Assembly: GCF_016458825.1 (NCBI RefSeq)
Contig: NZ_CP066744.1
Coordinates: 5,001 to 69,000 of the forward strand
Source of the DNA: Miniphocaeibacter halophilus
GTDB lineage: Bacteria > Bacillota > Clostridia > Tissierellales > Peptoniphilaceae
DNA length: 64,000 nucleotides
Direction: 5' to 3'
Shown here: in pieces, positions 1-9,236 of the stretch
Position numbering within the stretch: position 1 is the first letter of the stretch
How the letters are laid out: each line of letters starts with the position of its first letter
The notes under the pieces: generated by a model
Told to the model about the DNA's origin: nothing
Seen by the model: only the letters and a program-made list of their open reading frames with translations
Databases searched by the model: none
Made by a program: the position numbers and the translations under genes

Positions 1-425
<425 letters not shown>

Positions 426-558
426 TGTTTGATTCAGCTCTTGCTGACTTCTTCTTAATTTTACACCGAAAATTATTGTTTTGGTTGTACTTTTTCTCAA
501 AGTTTTTTACACTTTTCTTTTGTCTAGGTTCTTGTTGCACTCTCGTGACAACTTTTTA

Positions 559-588
559 AGTATACCATAGGGTATTTCTTTTTGTCAA
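559..588 (-). promoter_or_regulatory. rRNA operon promoter
   Basis: On the minus strand, TTGACA (588-583) and TATACT (564-559) are separated by 18 bases. They lie about 135 bases upstream of the 16S 5' end, as expected for a strong sigma-A rRNA promoter. Confidence 0.8.
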
Positions 589-618
589 CACCTTTTATTT
601 TTTTGTTTCCAATTAAAA

Positions 619-639
619 AGGCACTTCAGTTGAGTGCCT
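619..639 (-). terminator. intrinsic terminator hairpin upstream of rRNA promoter
   Basis: AGGCACT and AGTGCCT pair around a 7-base loop. On the minus strand the stem is followed by TTTTAATT. It may insulate the rRNA operon from minus-strand transcription entering from the right. Confidence 0.55.
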
Positions 640-890
640 ATTTATATTATCAATTATTTTTAATATTGTCAAATCTTTTTTACTTGTTTTTTACATTTCT
701 TTTACATATATAAAGTAGCTGTAAAGAGCCAATAATCCAATTTTAAAGCTACTGATTCTTTTAAATTTGTCTATCCTTTCTTGTTTTATAATATTTTTTT
801 ATTATGTTTTATTGCTATTTATTAATATTAACTTTAACAATATTTTCAAATAAGTTTATAAGTGTATAATATATTGTAGTGGAGGTGTTT

Positions 891-1391
891 ATGAAAACAA
901 AAAAATTAGTTTATTCATCCTTATTATTATCTATAGGTATAATTTTACCTACTTTAGTTCATCTTACCGGTATTCCAGGTAATGTATTTTTGCCTATGCA
1001 TATTCCTGTTTTAATAGCAGGGCTTCTTTTAGGACCAACCTACGGAGCAATTATTGGGGTTCTTTTACCTTTAATTAATTTCCTAATTATTAATATGCCA
1101 CCAATACCTACTCTTTATATAATGACTTTTGAATTGTTAGGATATGGTTTATTTTCTGGAATTATTTATAAGAGAACAAGTAATATAATTCTTTCTTTGG
1201 TTTGTTCTATGATTATTGGGAGAATTTTTGGTGCTATAGTATCTTATGTTCTATTTACTATGCTAGGTATGTCGAAAATTTCACCTTATATATGGTTATC
1301 AGGTTCTATAATTACTGGTTTGCCTGGAATTATTATACAATTGTTGTTAATACCTATTATAGTTAAAGCGCTAATGAAAAAAGCATATTAA
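891..1391 (+). CDS. ECF transporter S component
   Basis: A 166-residue, very hydrophobic protein with about five or six membrane spans. The FLPMHIPVLIAGLLLGPTYGA region and the following MPPIPTLYIM segment resemble substrate-binding S components of energy-coupling-factor vitamin transporters. The shared A, A' and T subunits are not in the window and would be encoded elsewhere. The substrate cannot be assigned. The ATG at 891 was chosen because GGAGG at 881-885 precedes it by 5 bases; an upstream GTG at 879 overlaps that site. The gene stands alone on the plus strand and ends in a terminator shared with the xdhC operon. Confidence 0.75.
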   Translation: MKTKKLVYSSLLLSIGIILPTLVHLTGIPGNVFLPMHIPVLIAGLLLGPTYGAIIGVLLPLINFLIINMPPIPTLYIMTFELLGYGLFSGIIYKRTSNIILSLVCSMIIGRIFGAIVSYVLFTMLGMSKISPYIWLSGSIITGLPGIIIQLLLIPIIVKALMKKAY

Positions 1392-1404
1392 TTTTTCTAT
1401 ACAA

Positions 1405-1436
1405 AAAAGAGCTATTTAATCATAATAGCTCTTTTT
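1405..1436. terminator. bidirectional terminator
   Basis: AAAAAGAGCTATT (1405-1416 region) pairs with AATAGCTCTTTTT (1424-1436). U-runs form on both strands, so it serves both the ECF-S gene (plus) and xdhC (minus). Confidence 0.85.
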
Positions 1437-2247
1437 AATCTCTATTTTCTATTTCTATTTTCCTAGATTTTCCATCTAAACCATTTTTTACTTTTAATAT
1501 TTCTCCTAGTATTGATATTCCTATTTCCTCTATTGATCCATTTGATATGTCCAATCCAATAGGTAGGTATATTTTATTTACTAAATCAAGGTCTGTTCCA
1601 CTGTTTACTAACTTTTCCTTCAATTCTATTGCTTTTTTTCTACTACCTAACATTCCTATATATTTATAATCTTTTTCTATTACTGCTTTAGTCGCTTCAT
1701 AGTCATGCATATGACCTCTTGTTGCTATAACAATATAGGTTGAATTTTTATCGAATTTAAGTTTATCTACAATATCTTCTGGAATACCTACTATATATTC
1801 AGTAATTCCCTCAAAGTCTGGATGATTTTTAAATTCTTCTCTATCGTCTACAATTGTTACATTAAAGTTACACCCTAAGGCAAATTTAGCTAATTTTTGT
1901 GCACAATGTCCAGCTCCAAATATTATTAAATTGTTTTTAGGAACAAATATTTTTACAAAACCGGATGTTTGCCCACCACAGGCCATTTGTAATTCTCCAT
2001 CTTCTGTTAAGGAATAATCAAATTTGAAATTCTTGTTTCTTTCCATGGCTTTTAAAGTTCTTTGGACAATGTCAAATTCAATAGCTCCTCCACCAACAGT
2101 ACCTACTATGGATCCATCTTCAAAAACTCCCATTAAAGAGCCTTCTTTTCCCGGTACAGAACCACAATTATTCTCTAATATTACTAAGGCAGCCTTTTCT
2201 CCCTTTTCTACTTTTTTTGCTATTTTAGTTAAAACTTGGGTTTCCAT
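1435..2247 (-). CDS. xdhC: XdhC/CoxI family molybdenum hydroxylase maturation protein
   Basis: 270 residues. The N-terminal XdhC/CoxI domain carries the GTVGGGAIE and MACGG motifs. The C-terminal Rossmann half has the nucleotide motif IIFGAGHCAQ and ends in the SIEEIGISILGEIL segment typical of the family. XdhC proteins bind and insert the sulfurated molybdenum cofactor into xanthine-dehydrogenase-type enzymes. It is the last gene of a four-gene minus-strand operon, only 2 bases after yqeB. That context points to a selenium-dependent hydroxylase, but no hydroxylase subunit is encoded nearby. Confidence 0.88.
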   Translation of the reverse strand: METQVLTKIAKKVEKGEKAALVILENNCGSVPGKEGSLMGVFEDGSIVGTVGGGAIEFDIVQRTLKAMERNKNFKFDYSLTEDGELQMACGGQTSGFVKIFVPKNNLIIFGAGHCAQKLAKFALGCNFNVTIVDDREEFKNHPDFEGITEYIVGIPEDIVDKLKFDKNSTYIVIATRGHMHDYEATKAVIEKDYKYIGMLGSRKKAIELKEKLVNSGTDLDLVNKIYLPIGLDISNGSIEEIGISILGEILKVKNGLDGKSRKIEIENRD

Positions 2248-2249
2248 AT

Positions 2250-3062
2250 TTACCCCCTATCTTTCCCACTATTTTCTAAAATCAATATAGCTTCTAGTGT
2301 ATTTCCTCCTATTGCTCTTGCTTTGTCGGAAATTGTAAAACAATTATCAACCTCTTCTTTTCGTGGATCAACATCTGCAATTTTCAAACCTTTTGTTACA
2401 AAGAAACCATTATTTATGAGCCCTCTTAAAACACCAGTTAAATTGCTCTTTACTTCATTTCCATCTATAGTCGCAATAGTTTCACCTTTTGTTACTAGAT
2501 CGCCAATATTTTTTATATGGTTAATTACCCCTTCAAATTCAGAATATATTACTCTTTCTAATGTTCTTCCAGCAATATCACCTGGACTTCCGGTATTTTC
2601 CGTAGCAAATCCCTTAAATATAAGTCTACCTAAATCATGTCCTCTATTTGTTTCTATGACTATATCAGCATCTTTTCCTGCTTCAAATCCAGGTCCTAAA
2701 GCTATTTTACCAAAAGCTTTAAATTTATTAAAATTAATATTTTTCTTTGCTATAATTGCATCTACTATATATTTAGGTTTAAATCTATCTATGGTTTCTC
2801 CATCCGGATCTACTACTACTGGAACTTTGTTATTTTCCCAAGCTGCATAAACATCTGAGTTATTTTCACATTTTATTGCTACAATATCTTCAACTGTATA
2901 TTCATTTGTATATATACAGCTTGATACTGCTACTGTTCTTCTAATTGCAGTAGGTTTTTCAATTTCTAGCACCAAAACTCTAAATCCTGTTCTATGGAGT
3001 TTTTGAATTACGCCAGTAGCAATATCGCCACCGCCTCTTACTACAATAATATCATTTTTCAT
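2250..3062 (-). CDS. yqeB: selenium-dependent molybdenum hydroxylase system protein YqeB
   Basis: 270 residues, opening with IIVVRGGGDIATGVIQKL, a dinucleotide-binding-like start typical of the YqeB (EF2563) family. In comparative genomics this family is a marker for labile-selenium molybdenum hydroxylases; its precise biochemical role is not established. The gene overlaps mocA upstream by 11 bases and nearly touches xdhC downstream, so it is co-transcribed with both. Length and motifs look intact. Confidence 0.85.
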   Translation of the reverse strand: MKNDIIVVRGGGDIATGVIQKLHRTGFRVLVLEIEKPTAIRRTVAVSSCIYTNEYTVEDIVAIKCENNSDVYAAWENNKVPVVVDPDGETIDRFKPKYIVDAIIAKKNINFNKFKAFGKIALGPGFEAGKDADIVIETNRGHDLGRLIFKGFATENTGSPGDIAGRTLERVIYSEFEGVINHIKNIGDLVTKGETIATIDGNEVKSNLTGVLRGLINNGFFVTKGLKIADVDPRKEEVDNCFTISDKARAIGGNTLEAILILENSGKDRG

Positions 3063-3642
3063 ATTTTCTCTTTAATACCTCATAATCTTTTTTATTATCT
3101 ATATCAAAATTCTCAAAACTATCTTCTGTTTTAATAAAAATATTTTTTACTCTATCCTTATTTTGTTTTATTACAATTGAACCACCCTTGTCTCCCGATA
3201 GGTTTAGTAAGTCTTTTCTAAATATATTCCCAAAGACAACCGGATTGCCTTTTAGGCCATTATAATATGGTACAATAATCTTTCCTTTGTTTTCTTTGTT
3301 TTTCTCCAATATATAATTTATTGTTTTTTCTCTTATAAAAGGCTGGTCTGCCACAAAAAACATATAATCATTATTTTTCTTAGCACTATTTACCCCAAGC
3401 CTAATAGAGCTTGCTTGTCCTTCTTCAAAATTCTTATTAATAACAACTTTATACTTGTATTTTTTAGAATAATCGATTATTTCTTTAAATCTTGTTACAA
3501 CTATAACTTCATCGAAGTCAATTCTACTAATAGTATCTAAAATATATTCAAATATCATCTTCTTGTTAAGGGTTAATAACAATTTGTTTTCATTCATTCT
3601 TTTAGACATACCCGATGCCATAACTATACAACTAACAGCCAT
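3052..3642 (-). CDS. mocA: molybdenum cofactor cytidylyltransferase-like (MocA/YgfJ) nucleotidyltransferase
   Basis: 196 residues with an NTP-transferase fold. The N-terminal signature CIVMASGMSKRMNENKLLL matches the LAAGxSxRMGxxK nucleotide-binding loop of MocA/MobA proteins, and DQPF follows near residue 105. MocA forms molybdopterin cytosine dinucleotide; the E. coli paralogue YgfJ belongs to selenium-dependent hydroxylase clusters. Which of the two roles applies is inferred from the yqeB/yqeC neighbours. The gene overlaps yqeC by 11 bases. Confidence 0.75.
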   Translation of the reverse strand: MAVSCIVMASGMSKRMNENKLLLTLNKKMIFEYILDTISRIDFDEVIVVTRFKEIIDYSKKYKYKVVINKNFEEGQASSIRLGVNSAKKNNDYMFFVADQPFIREKTINYILEKNKENKGKIIVPYYNGLKGNPVVFGNIFRKDLLNLSGDKGGSIVIKQNKDRVKNIFIKTEDSFENFDIDNKKDYEVLKRKYEK

Positions 3643-4342
3643 AATACTTTCCTTTTAATGATGAACCACAAATAAATTTAATATTTTTATCTATATTATA
3701 TTTATGTGTTAAATCATCAACTACTTCTTTGCAAATGTTTACCATTTCCATATTGTCACATTTATTAAAGAGAATATACTTTTCTTTTGTAGTATTTTTA
3801 AATAAACCTACAGGGGAGTTAATTAATTTGAAAATACATTCAGTATCAAATATCCTTTTATTTGAACCAACAAGACTAAAGAATAACTCTCTTTGGAAAA
3901 TTTCTATTTTTCCCAATTCAACTTTGTAAACATCCATAGGGATAATTCCCAAAGTTTTATTTGACGAATTTAAAATTACCGGTTCATTGTCCCTCCATCC
4001 TTTTAATGGTAACGTTTTTGAGCCATCTGCTTCTATAATAATATAGTCAAAGTATTTTTTCACCCTATTTAAATCGCTATTGCTTATTCCTGAAAATTTA
4101 TATTCGGTGAAACATTTTCCAGTTAAATATATGTTTTTTTCCAAACTTTCTTTTATTTGTGAAATATCATCTATGGTAATAAATTTTCCGCCATATTCTT
4201 TTAATATTTTAGTACTGGTTGTCAATAAAACTCTATTGCCTACAAGTTCATCGGCTAATTTAAACATCGTTGTGGTTTTACCGCCACTTCCAACTATAGA
4301 GATAATATCTCCCTTGTGTAAATTCAATAAATCTTTAAGCAT
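3632..4342 (-). CDS. yqeC: selenium cofactor/hydroxylase accessory protein YqeC
   Basis: 236 residues with an N-terminal P-loop (IVGSGGKTTT, residues about 16-25) and an EADGSKTLPLKGW motif near 105, both characteristic of YqeC. The family is predicted to be an NTPase in maturation of selenium-dependent molybdenum hydroxylases. It is the first gene of the operon. A TATAAT at 4365-4360 on the minus strand is a possible -10; the start ATG follows CGAGGAAAT. Confidence 0.85.
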   Translation of the reverse strand: MLKDLLNLHKGDIISIVGSGGKTTTMFKLADELVGNRVLLTTSTKILKEYGGKFITIDDISQIKESLEKNIYLTGKCFTEYKFSGISNSDLNRVKKYFDYIIIEADGSKTLPLKGWRDNEPVILNSSNKTLGIIPMDVYKVELGKIEIFQRELFFSLVGSNKRIFDTECIFKLINSPVGLFKNTTKEKYILFNKCDNMEMVNICKEVVDDLTHKYNIDKNIKFICGSSLKGKYYGC

Positions 4343-4392
4343 ATTTCCTCGTTATTTTTATTATAATATAATACTTTAATTTTAACACAAAA

Positions 4393-4419
4393 AAACAGAC
4401 TTTCAAAAAAAGTCTGTTT
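4393..4419 (-). terminator. terminator of the ftsEX-M23 operon
   Basis: AAACAGACT and AGTCTGTTT pair. The minus strand continues into a T-run, just after the M23 peptidase stop codon. Confidence 0.85.
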
Positions 4420-4425
4420 AAATAA

Positions 4426-5691
4426 TTATTGAATATAATTTAATGGATTAGTATGAGCTCCATTTACCCTTACTTCAAAGTGTAAATGAGATCCTGTTGA
4501 ATTTCCTGTAGAACCCATTCTTGCGATAGTTTGTCCCTTAGACACTCTTTCGCCTACAGAAGCTACATATGATGATAAATGTGCATAATATGTAACCAAT
4601 CCACTGTCGTGTTGAACTTTCATTAAGTTTCCATAACTTCCTGTGTAAGCTGAATATATTACAGTTCCACTATCTGCTGATGCTATTGCAGTTCCAAGTG
4701 GTGCTGCTATGTCAACTCCCATATGAAATTCCGGAACACCAAATAATGTTCTATAACCGTAATTACTAGTTATATTTCTAGAAGATGGTACTGGCCATCC
4801 TAATGTTCCATTACCTACGTTAGTAGATATTTCACCTGCTCCTACACTACTTTTTGTACTTACTGTAGAAGTAACTTGTTTATTGCTGGAACTAGCTTTT
4901 GCTTGTGCTTGTGCTGTTGCTTTTGCTTGAGCCGCTTGTTCTCTAGCTTTTCTTGCAGCTTCTGCTTGAGCTGCTTTTTCTGAACTAATATTTTTTTCTA
5001 ATGTATAGATTTCTGATTCTAATTGTTCTAATTCAGCTTGAGATATTGATTGCTTGTTTGCAGCTTCTTCAATTAATACTAATTTGTTAGCTTTTGATGC
5101 ATATAGCTCAGCATTTTTATTATCTAAAGTCTGTTTAGATATTTCTAAAGATAGTTTTTGTCCATCTAATTCTGATTTTTTTGCATCTATTACAAGCTTA
5201 TCATTTTTAAGATTATTTATTATTTCTTTATCATATTCTGTAATAAATTTCATTGTTGAAGCTTTTGATAATAAATCATCTATTCCTGATGATGAAAAAA
5301 CTATGTCTAAGTAACCAACTTGACTGTTTTTATACATTGCACCAAGTCTTTCTTCAAACTCTTTTTGATTTTTATCTATATTTTCTTCTAATTTTTTAAT
5401 TTCTTCTTCAGTTTCCTGAATAGCAATTTCCAAAGCAGAAATTTGTTTCATTAGTTCACTTATTTGAGCTTCTAATGCACTAATTTCTTGATCTATAACT
5501 GCTACATCTCCTGCTAAAGAATTCTTTTCTTGTTCTAATGAATTAATTGAATTTTTTAATTCATCAGCTGATTTTAGATTTGAATTCTTTTTGTTCTCCA
5601 TTTCAGTTATGCTATCAGCAAAAGAAACTGTAGTAAGACTTATAGAAGATAGTAATAACATAGCTAAAAATCTTTTCTTGTTATGACCCAA
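4426..5691 (-). CDS. secreted coiled-coil M23 (LytM) peptidoglycan hydrolase, FtsEX effector
   Basis: 421 residues. The signal peptide (MLLLSSISLTTVSFA) is followed by a long Lys/Glu-rich coiled coil (about 30-245), an Ala/Gln-rich linker, and a C-terminal M23 domain from about 310. Zinc-site motifs HMGVD and HLHFEV, plus YYAH, are present. Architecture and position directly after ftsX match PcsB/CwlO/EnvC-type hydrolases that FtsEX activates during septal or lateral wall cleavage. The start is TTG with GGGAGGA upstream. Two neighbouring genes (ftsX, ftsE) form the operon. Confidence 0.88.
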   Translation of the reverse strand: MGHNKKRFLAMLLLSSISLTTVSFADSITEMENKKNSNLKSADELKNSINSLEQEKNSLAGDVAVIDQEISALEAQISELMKQISALEIAIQETEEEIKKLEENIDKNQKEFEERLGAMYKNSQVGYLDIVFSSSGIDDLLSKASTMKFITEYDKEIINNLKNDKLVIDAKKSELDGQKLSLEISKQTLDNKNAELYASKANKLVLIEEAANKQSISQAELEQLESEIYTLEKNISSEKAAQAEAARKAREQAAQAKATAQAQAKASSSNKQVTSTVSTKSSVGAGEISTNVGNGTLGWPVPSSRNITSNYGYRTLFGVPEFHMGVDIAAPLGTAIASADSGTVIYSAYTGSYGNLMKVQHDSGLVTYYAHLSSYVASVGERVSKGQTIARMGSTGNSTGSHLHFEVRVNGAHTNPLNYIQ

Positions 5692-5703
5692 TTCTTGTCC
5701 TCC

Positions 5704-6603
5704 CTATACTTTCAAGTATTTTCTAATTGACATTAATGAACCTATTATACCAATGCCCATACCTAAAGTCAAAAATATTATCAAAATATCCTTGTAGATT
5801 AGTTCTATTGGTATCAGGTACCCTGCTAAGTTTTGCTGAATTGCTTCTGCAAATCTCTTAAATAATAAATCATATCCAAAATATATAGCTGCAAATGCTA
5901 AACCGGAACCTATTAATCCAAATACTGCTCCTTCAACTATAAATGGTCCCGTTATAACAGTATTAGTTGCACCGATATATTTTTTTATTTGAATTTCTCT
6001 CTTTCTTGCAAATACAGTAAGCTTTATAGTATTGGAAATTATAAATATTGAAATTATAACTAATGCAACTACTCCAACAGCTCCACCAATTTGAACATAG
6101 TGAGAAATTTTAACTACTTTTTCAATAGTATCTTTGAAAAATATTACTTCGGATACACCTTCGTATTTTGTTGCTTCATTACTGAACTCTTCAGCATCCC
6201 TTACATCATTTAATGTTACTACATATGATGGTGGTAATGCTCCTTCCATTCCTTCAAGTAAATAACTTTGCGATTCACCTATACTTTTTGTATATTCTTT
6301 TAAAGCTTCTTCACTTGATTTGAATCGTATATCCTTGACGAATTTGTCATTTCCCAAATCTGATTTTAGTGAATCAATAATTGTTTGGTCACTATCCTTA
6401 TCCATATATACAACCACTTCGTCGACTTTTTTTTCTAAATCTAAAACATATTGATTTAAGGTTAAGGCCGAAATAAGAATAACACCTAATATTATAAGTG
6501 CCAACATAATGGATAGTACCGAAGCAAATCCCATACCCCTATGTTTCCAAAGGCTCTTTATACCTTCTTTTAAAGTGGCAAAAAATACTCTAATTTTCCT
6601 CAT
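5704..6603 (-). CDS. ftsX: cell division ABC transporter permease FtsX
   Basis: 299 residues. It has one N-terminal membrane span (about 20-45), a roughly 130-residue extracellular loop, and three C-terminal spans after HYVQIGGAVGV, the standard FtsX topology. With FtsE it transmits ATP-driven conformational change to an outside peptidoglycan hydrolase, here the adjacent M23 protein. ATG 6603 was chosen because AAGGTGG precedes it; a further in-frame ATG at 6621 lies inside ftsE. The ftsE and ftsX ends overlap by 14 bases. Confidence 0.93.
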   Translation of the reverse strand: MRKIRVFFATLKEGIKSLWKHRGMGFASVLSIMLALIILGVILISALTLNQYVLDLEKKVDEVVVYMDKDSDQTIIDSLKSDLGNDKFVKDIRFKSSEEALKEYTKSIGESQSYLLEGMEGALPPSYVVTLNDVRDAEEFSNEATKYEGVSEVIFFKDTIEKVVKISHYVQIGGAVGVVALVIISIFIISNTIKLTVFARKREIQIKKYIGATNTVITGPFIVEGAVFGLIGSGLAFAAIYFGYDLLFKRFAEAIQQNLAGYLIPIELIYKDILIIFLTLGMGIGIIGSLMSIRKYLKV

Positions 6604-7273
6604 ATTTACCACCTTTTTCATCTCTGATTATTTTGCCCTTTTCTAAATGAATAACTCTTTTTTTCATTGAGTCAACAATTGTTTTTTCGTGAGTTATCAT
6701 AATTACAGTAGTTCCTTCTTTATTAATCTGATCCAATGCTTTTACTATATCATCTGCAGTTTTAGGATCTAGGTTACCTGTAGGTTCATCTGCAATTAAA
6801 ATCTTTGGCTTTACAATTAAAGCTCTTGCAATACTAACTCTTTGTTGCTCACCGCCGGACAATTGATATGGATAGGATTTTTCTTTTCCTAGTAGATTTA
6901 CTTTTTCCAGTAATTTTGGTATTTCACGTTTTATATAACGTCTTGAATACCCTAAAATTTCCATTACATATTGTAAATTACCATATACATTTTTATTATC
7001 AATTAATCTAAAATCTTGAAAAACAACACCTATTTGTTTTCTTAAAATAGGTACACGTCTATTTCTAAGTTTAGTAATATTATCTCCAAATAAATATAAT
7101 TCTCCAGATGTAGGATTTTCTTCTTTTAAGATCAATTTTAAAAGTGTGGACTTACCTGCTCCACTTTCTCCAATTACAAATACAAATTCACCTTCATCTA
7201 TTTTAAAATTAATATTATCTAATGCTAAAACATTGTTTTTATACATTTTAGAAACATCTTTAAATTCTACCAA
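6590..7273 (-). CDS. ftsE: cell division ATP-binding protein FtsE
   Basis: 227 residues, a full ABC ATPase: Walker A GESGAGKST (about 36-44), Q-loop VVFQDFRLI, signature LSGGEQQR, Walker B ILIADEPTGNLD, and H-loop ITHE. It powers FtsX at the membrane. It is the first gene of the ftsE-ftsX-M23 operon, which is divergent from the folate gene at 7441. Confidence 0.96.
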   Translation of the reverse strand: MVEFKDVSKMYKNNVLALDNINFKIDEGEFVFVIGESGAGKSTLLKLILKEENPTSGELYLFGDNITKLRNRRVPILRKQIGVVFQDFRLIDNKNVYGNLQYVMEILGYSRRYIKREIPKLLEKVNLLGKEKSYPYQLSGGEQQRVSIARALIVKPKILIADEPTGNLDPKTADDIVKALDQINKEGTTVIMITHEKTIVDSMKKRVIHLEKGKIIRDEKGGKYEEN

Positions 7274-7440
7274 TACATCACCTCAACATATCATTAACAA
7301 TTATATCATAATTTTTTATGATTTTAATTAAAAGTTACAAAATGGTTACAAAAAAATATATAAAGATTAAGAAAAGTTAATATTTGATATACTATTATTA
7401 TATGAATTAAGTGTATAATAATTATATAGGAGGATGCATC

Positions 7441-8007
7441 TTGAACAAGAAATTATTAAGGAAAGATATTATAAAAAAGAGGGATTCTTTATCTTTAGAA
7501 CATAAGAACACTTTAGATGATAGTATTTTTAAACTACTTTTAAATTCAAATTTTTTGGATAAATTTAATAATATTTTTTGTTACGTTAGTTTTGGATCAG
7601 AAATTAATACAAGACCAATTATGGAATATATTATTAAGAAGAAGAAAAATCTATATGTACCCTATATTGATAAGGAAGAAAATATTATGAAATTGTCATT
7701 AATAAAGGATTTAGATAATGACTTAGTTTCCGGATACTATAATATCTTAGAGCCAAAAAAACACTTAAGAAATTTTGTAAATAATGATATTATAGATTTG
7801 GTTATTACACCTGGAGTAGCTTTTACAAGAGATAAATATAGAATGGGCTATGGTGGAGGATTTTATGATAAATTTTTTGCTAGTTTAAATTCATCTCCAT
7901 TGAAAATAGCTTTAGCTTATAATTTTCAAATAGTTAATGAGCTTCCTCTTGAAAAATTCGACATTCCTGTGGATATAATAATAACTGAAGATATTATAAT
8001 AAAATAA
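7441..8007 (+). CDS. fthC: 5-formyltetrahydrofolate cyclo-ligase
   Basis: 188 residues from the TTG at 7441, which has AGGAGG 6 bases upstream; an ORF start at 7411 lies before that site. The C-terminal signature PGVAFTRDKYRMGYGGGFYDKF is diagnostic, and the N-terminal KKLLRKDIIKKR matches the family. The enzyme converts 5-formyl-THF to 5,10-methenyl-THF with ATP, recycling folate for one-carbon steps such as those of PurN. The next gene, a CofE-like ligase, starts 13 bases downstream. Confidence 0.92.
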   Translation: MNKKLLRKDIIKKRDSLSLEHKNTLDDSIFKLLLNSNFLDKFNNIFCYVSFGSEINTRPIMEYIIKKKKNLYVPYIDKEENIMKLSLIKDLDNDLVSGYYNILEPKKHLRNFVNNDIIDLVITPGVAFTRDKYRMGYGGGFYDKFFASLNSSPLKIALAYNFQIVNELPLEKFDIPVDIIITEDIIIK

Positions 8008-8020
8008 ATTAGGAGGACTT

Positions 8021-9208
8021 ATGACAAGAAATATAGGAACTATTGCAAGAGGTATTAGAACACCAATCATTAAAGAAGGCGATGATTTAGTAAAGATTAT
8101 AGAAGAAACTGTTGAAAAAATCATTAAAGAAGATAATATTGTTTTAAATGATATGGATGTTTTTGCTATTACAGAGTCCTTACTAGCCAGAGCTCAAGGT
8201 AATTATGTAAATATAGATTGTATTACAGAAGACTTAAACGCTAAATATGACAAGTCAATAGGTGTGGTTTTTCCAATTACAAGTAGAAATAGATTTTCAA
8301 TGATAATGAAGGCCATAGCAAATACAAAGAAAAAAATTAAAGTATTTTTAAGCTATCCTTCCGATGAAGTTGGAAACGCATTATTTGATAAATCCCTACT
8401 TCTTGGAAAAGATATTAATATATATAAGGATACTTTAACAGAAAAAGAATATTGGGATTTAGTTGGAAAAAATTCCCTACATCGATTTACCGGAGTTAAT
8501 TATGTAGAATTATATAAAAGCTATGCTGTAAATGATAATATTGAAATTTACCTAACTAATAATCCTGAAGATATTGCTAAACTTTGTGATGAATTACTAG
8601 TTGCAGATATACACGAAAGAAAATATTTATCGGAACTGTTTAAAAAGCTCGGTGTGAAAACCATCTATACCTTAGCCGATATTTTAGCTAAACCAATTAA
8701 GGGAAGTGGTTATAATGAAATCTACGGACTTTATGGATCAAACTTAGCAACTGAAGATTCTATAAAACTATTTCCTAGAAAATCGCAGGAATTTGTTGAA
8801 AACCTACAAAGGATTTTAAAGGAAAAATATAATAAAAATATTCAAGTAATGATATATGGAGACGGCGCATTTAAAGATCCTGTTGGTAAAATTTGGGAAT
8901 TAGCCGATCCTGTAGTTTCGCCAGGCTATACCTCCGATTTAGTCGGTACACCTAGTGAAATTAAAATTAAATATATAGCTGATACGGATTTAAGAGACCT
9001 TTCCGATGATGAAAGAACAGAGGCTATAAAAGAAAAAATCATCCATAAAGATAGTAATTTAATTGGACAAAATGCCTCTATAGGAACAACCCCTAGACAA
9101 ATTACCGACTTATTAGGTTCCTTAAGTGATTTAATAAGCGGTTCAGGAGACAAGGGTACTCCTTTAGTCTTAATACAAGGTTATTTTGACAATTTTGCTG
9201 ATAATTAA
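8021..9208 (+). CDS. CofE-like (F420-0:gamma-glutamyl ligase family) amide ligase
   Basis: 395 residues, homologous across its length to the F420-0:L-glutamate ligase family. Recognisable blocks are IRTPIIKEGDDL, FAITESLLARAQGN, YGDGAFKDPVGKIWELADP and GTPSEIKIKYIADTDL. No other F420 gene is visible, and Firmicutes of this group are not known F420 users. The gene is coupled to 5-formyl-THF cyclo-ligase, so a role in folate gamma-glutamylation is a reasonable inference; a CofE-family protein (FolC2) replaces FolC in Chlamydia. The substrate is unproven. An AGGAGG site precedes the ATG. Confidence 0.75.
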   Translation: MTRNIGTIARGIRTPIIKEGDDLVKIIEETVEKIIKEDNIVLNDMDVFAITESLLARAQGNYVNIDCITEDLNAKYDKSIGVVFPITSRNRFSMIMKAIANTKKKIKVFLSYPSDEVGNALFDKSLLLGKDINIYKDTLTEKEYWDLVGKNSLHRFTGVNYVELYKSYAVNDNIEIYLTNNPEDIAKLCDELLVADIHERKYLSELFKKLGVKTIYTLADILAKPIKGSGYNEIYGLYGSNLATEDSIKLFPRKSQEFVENLQRILKEKYNKNIQVMIYGDGAFKDPVGKIWELADPVVSPGYTSDLVGTPSEIKIKYIADTDLRDLSDDERTEAIKEKIIHKDSNLIGQNASIGTTPRQITDLLGSLSDLISGSGDKGTPLVLIQGYFDNFADN

Positions 9209-9236
9209 AAAAACAAGCGATTATGCTTGTTTTTTT
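9207..9236. terminator. bidirectional terminator
   Basis: AAACAAGC (9211-9218) pairs with GCTTGTTT (9225-9232), flanked by A- and T-runs. It lies between the convergent CofE-like gene and znuB. Confidence 0.88.

Larger units (their letters stand above)
426..890. other. rRNA leader and divergent promoter region
   Basis: This gene-free stretch holds the rRNA leader (about 426-552), the rRNA promoter (559-588), a small hairpin (619-639) and the AT-rich upstream region of the ECF transporter gene. A TATAAT at 865-870 is a plausible -10 for the plus-strand gene; no good -35 was found for it. Nothing else is recognised here. Confidence 0.7.
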
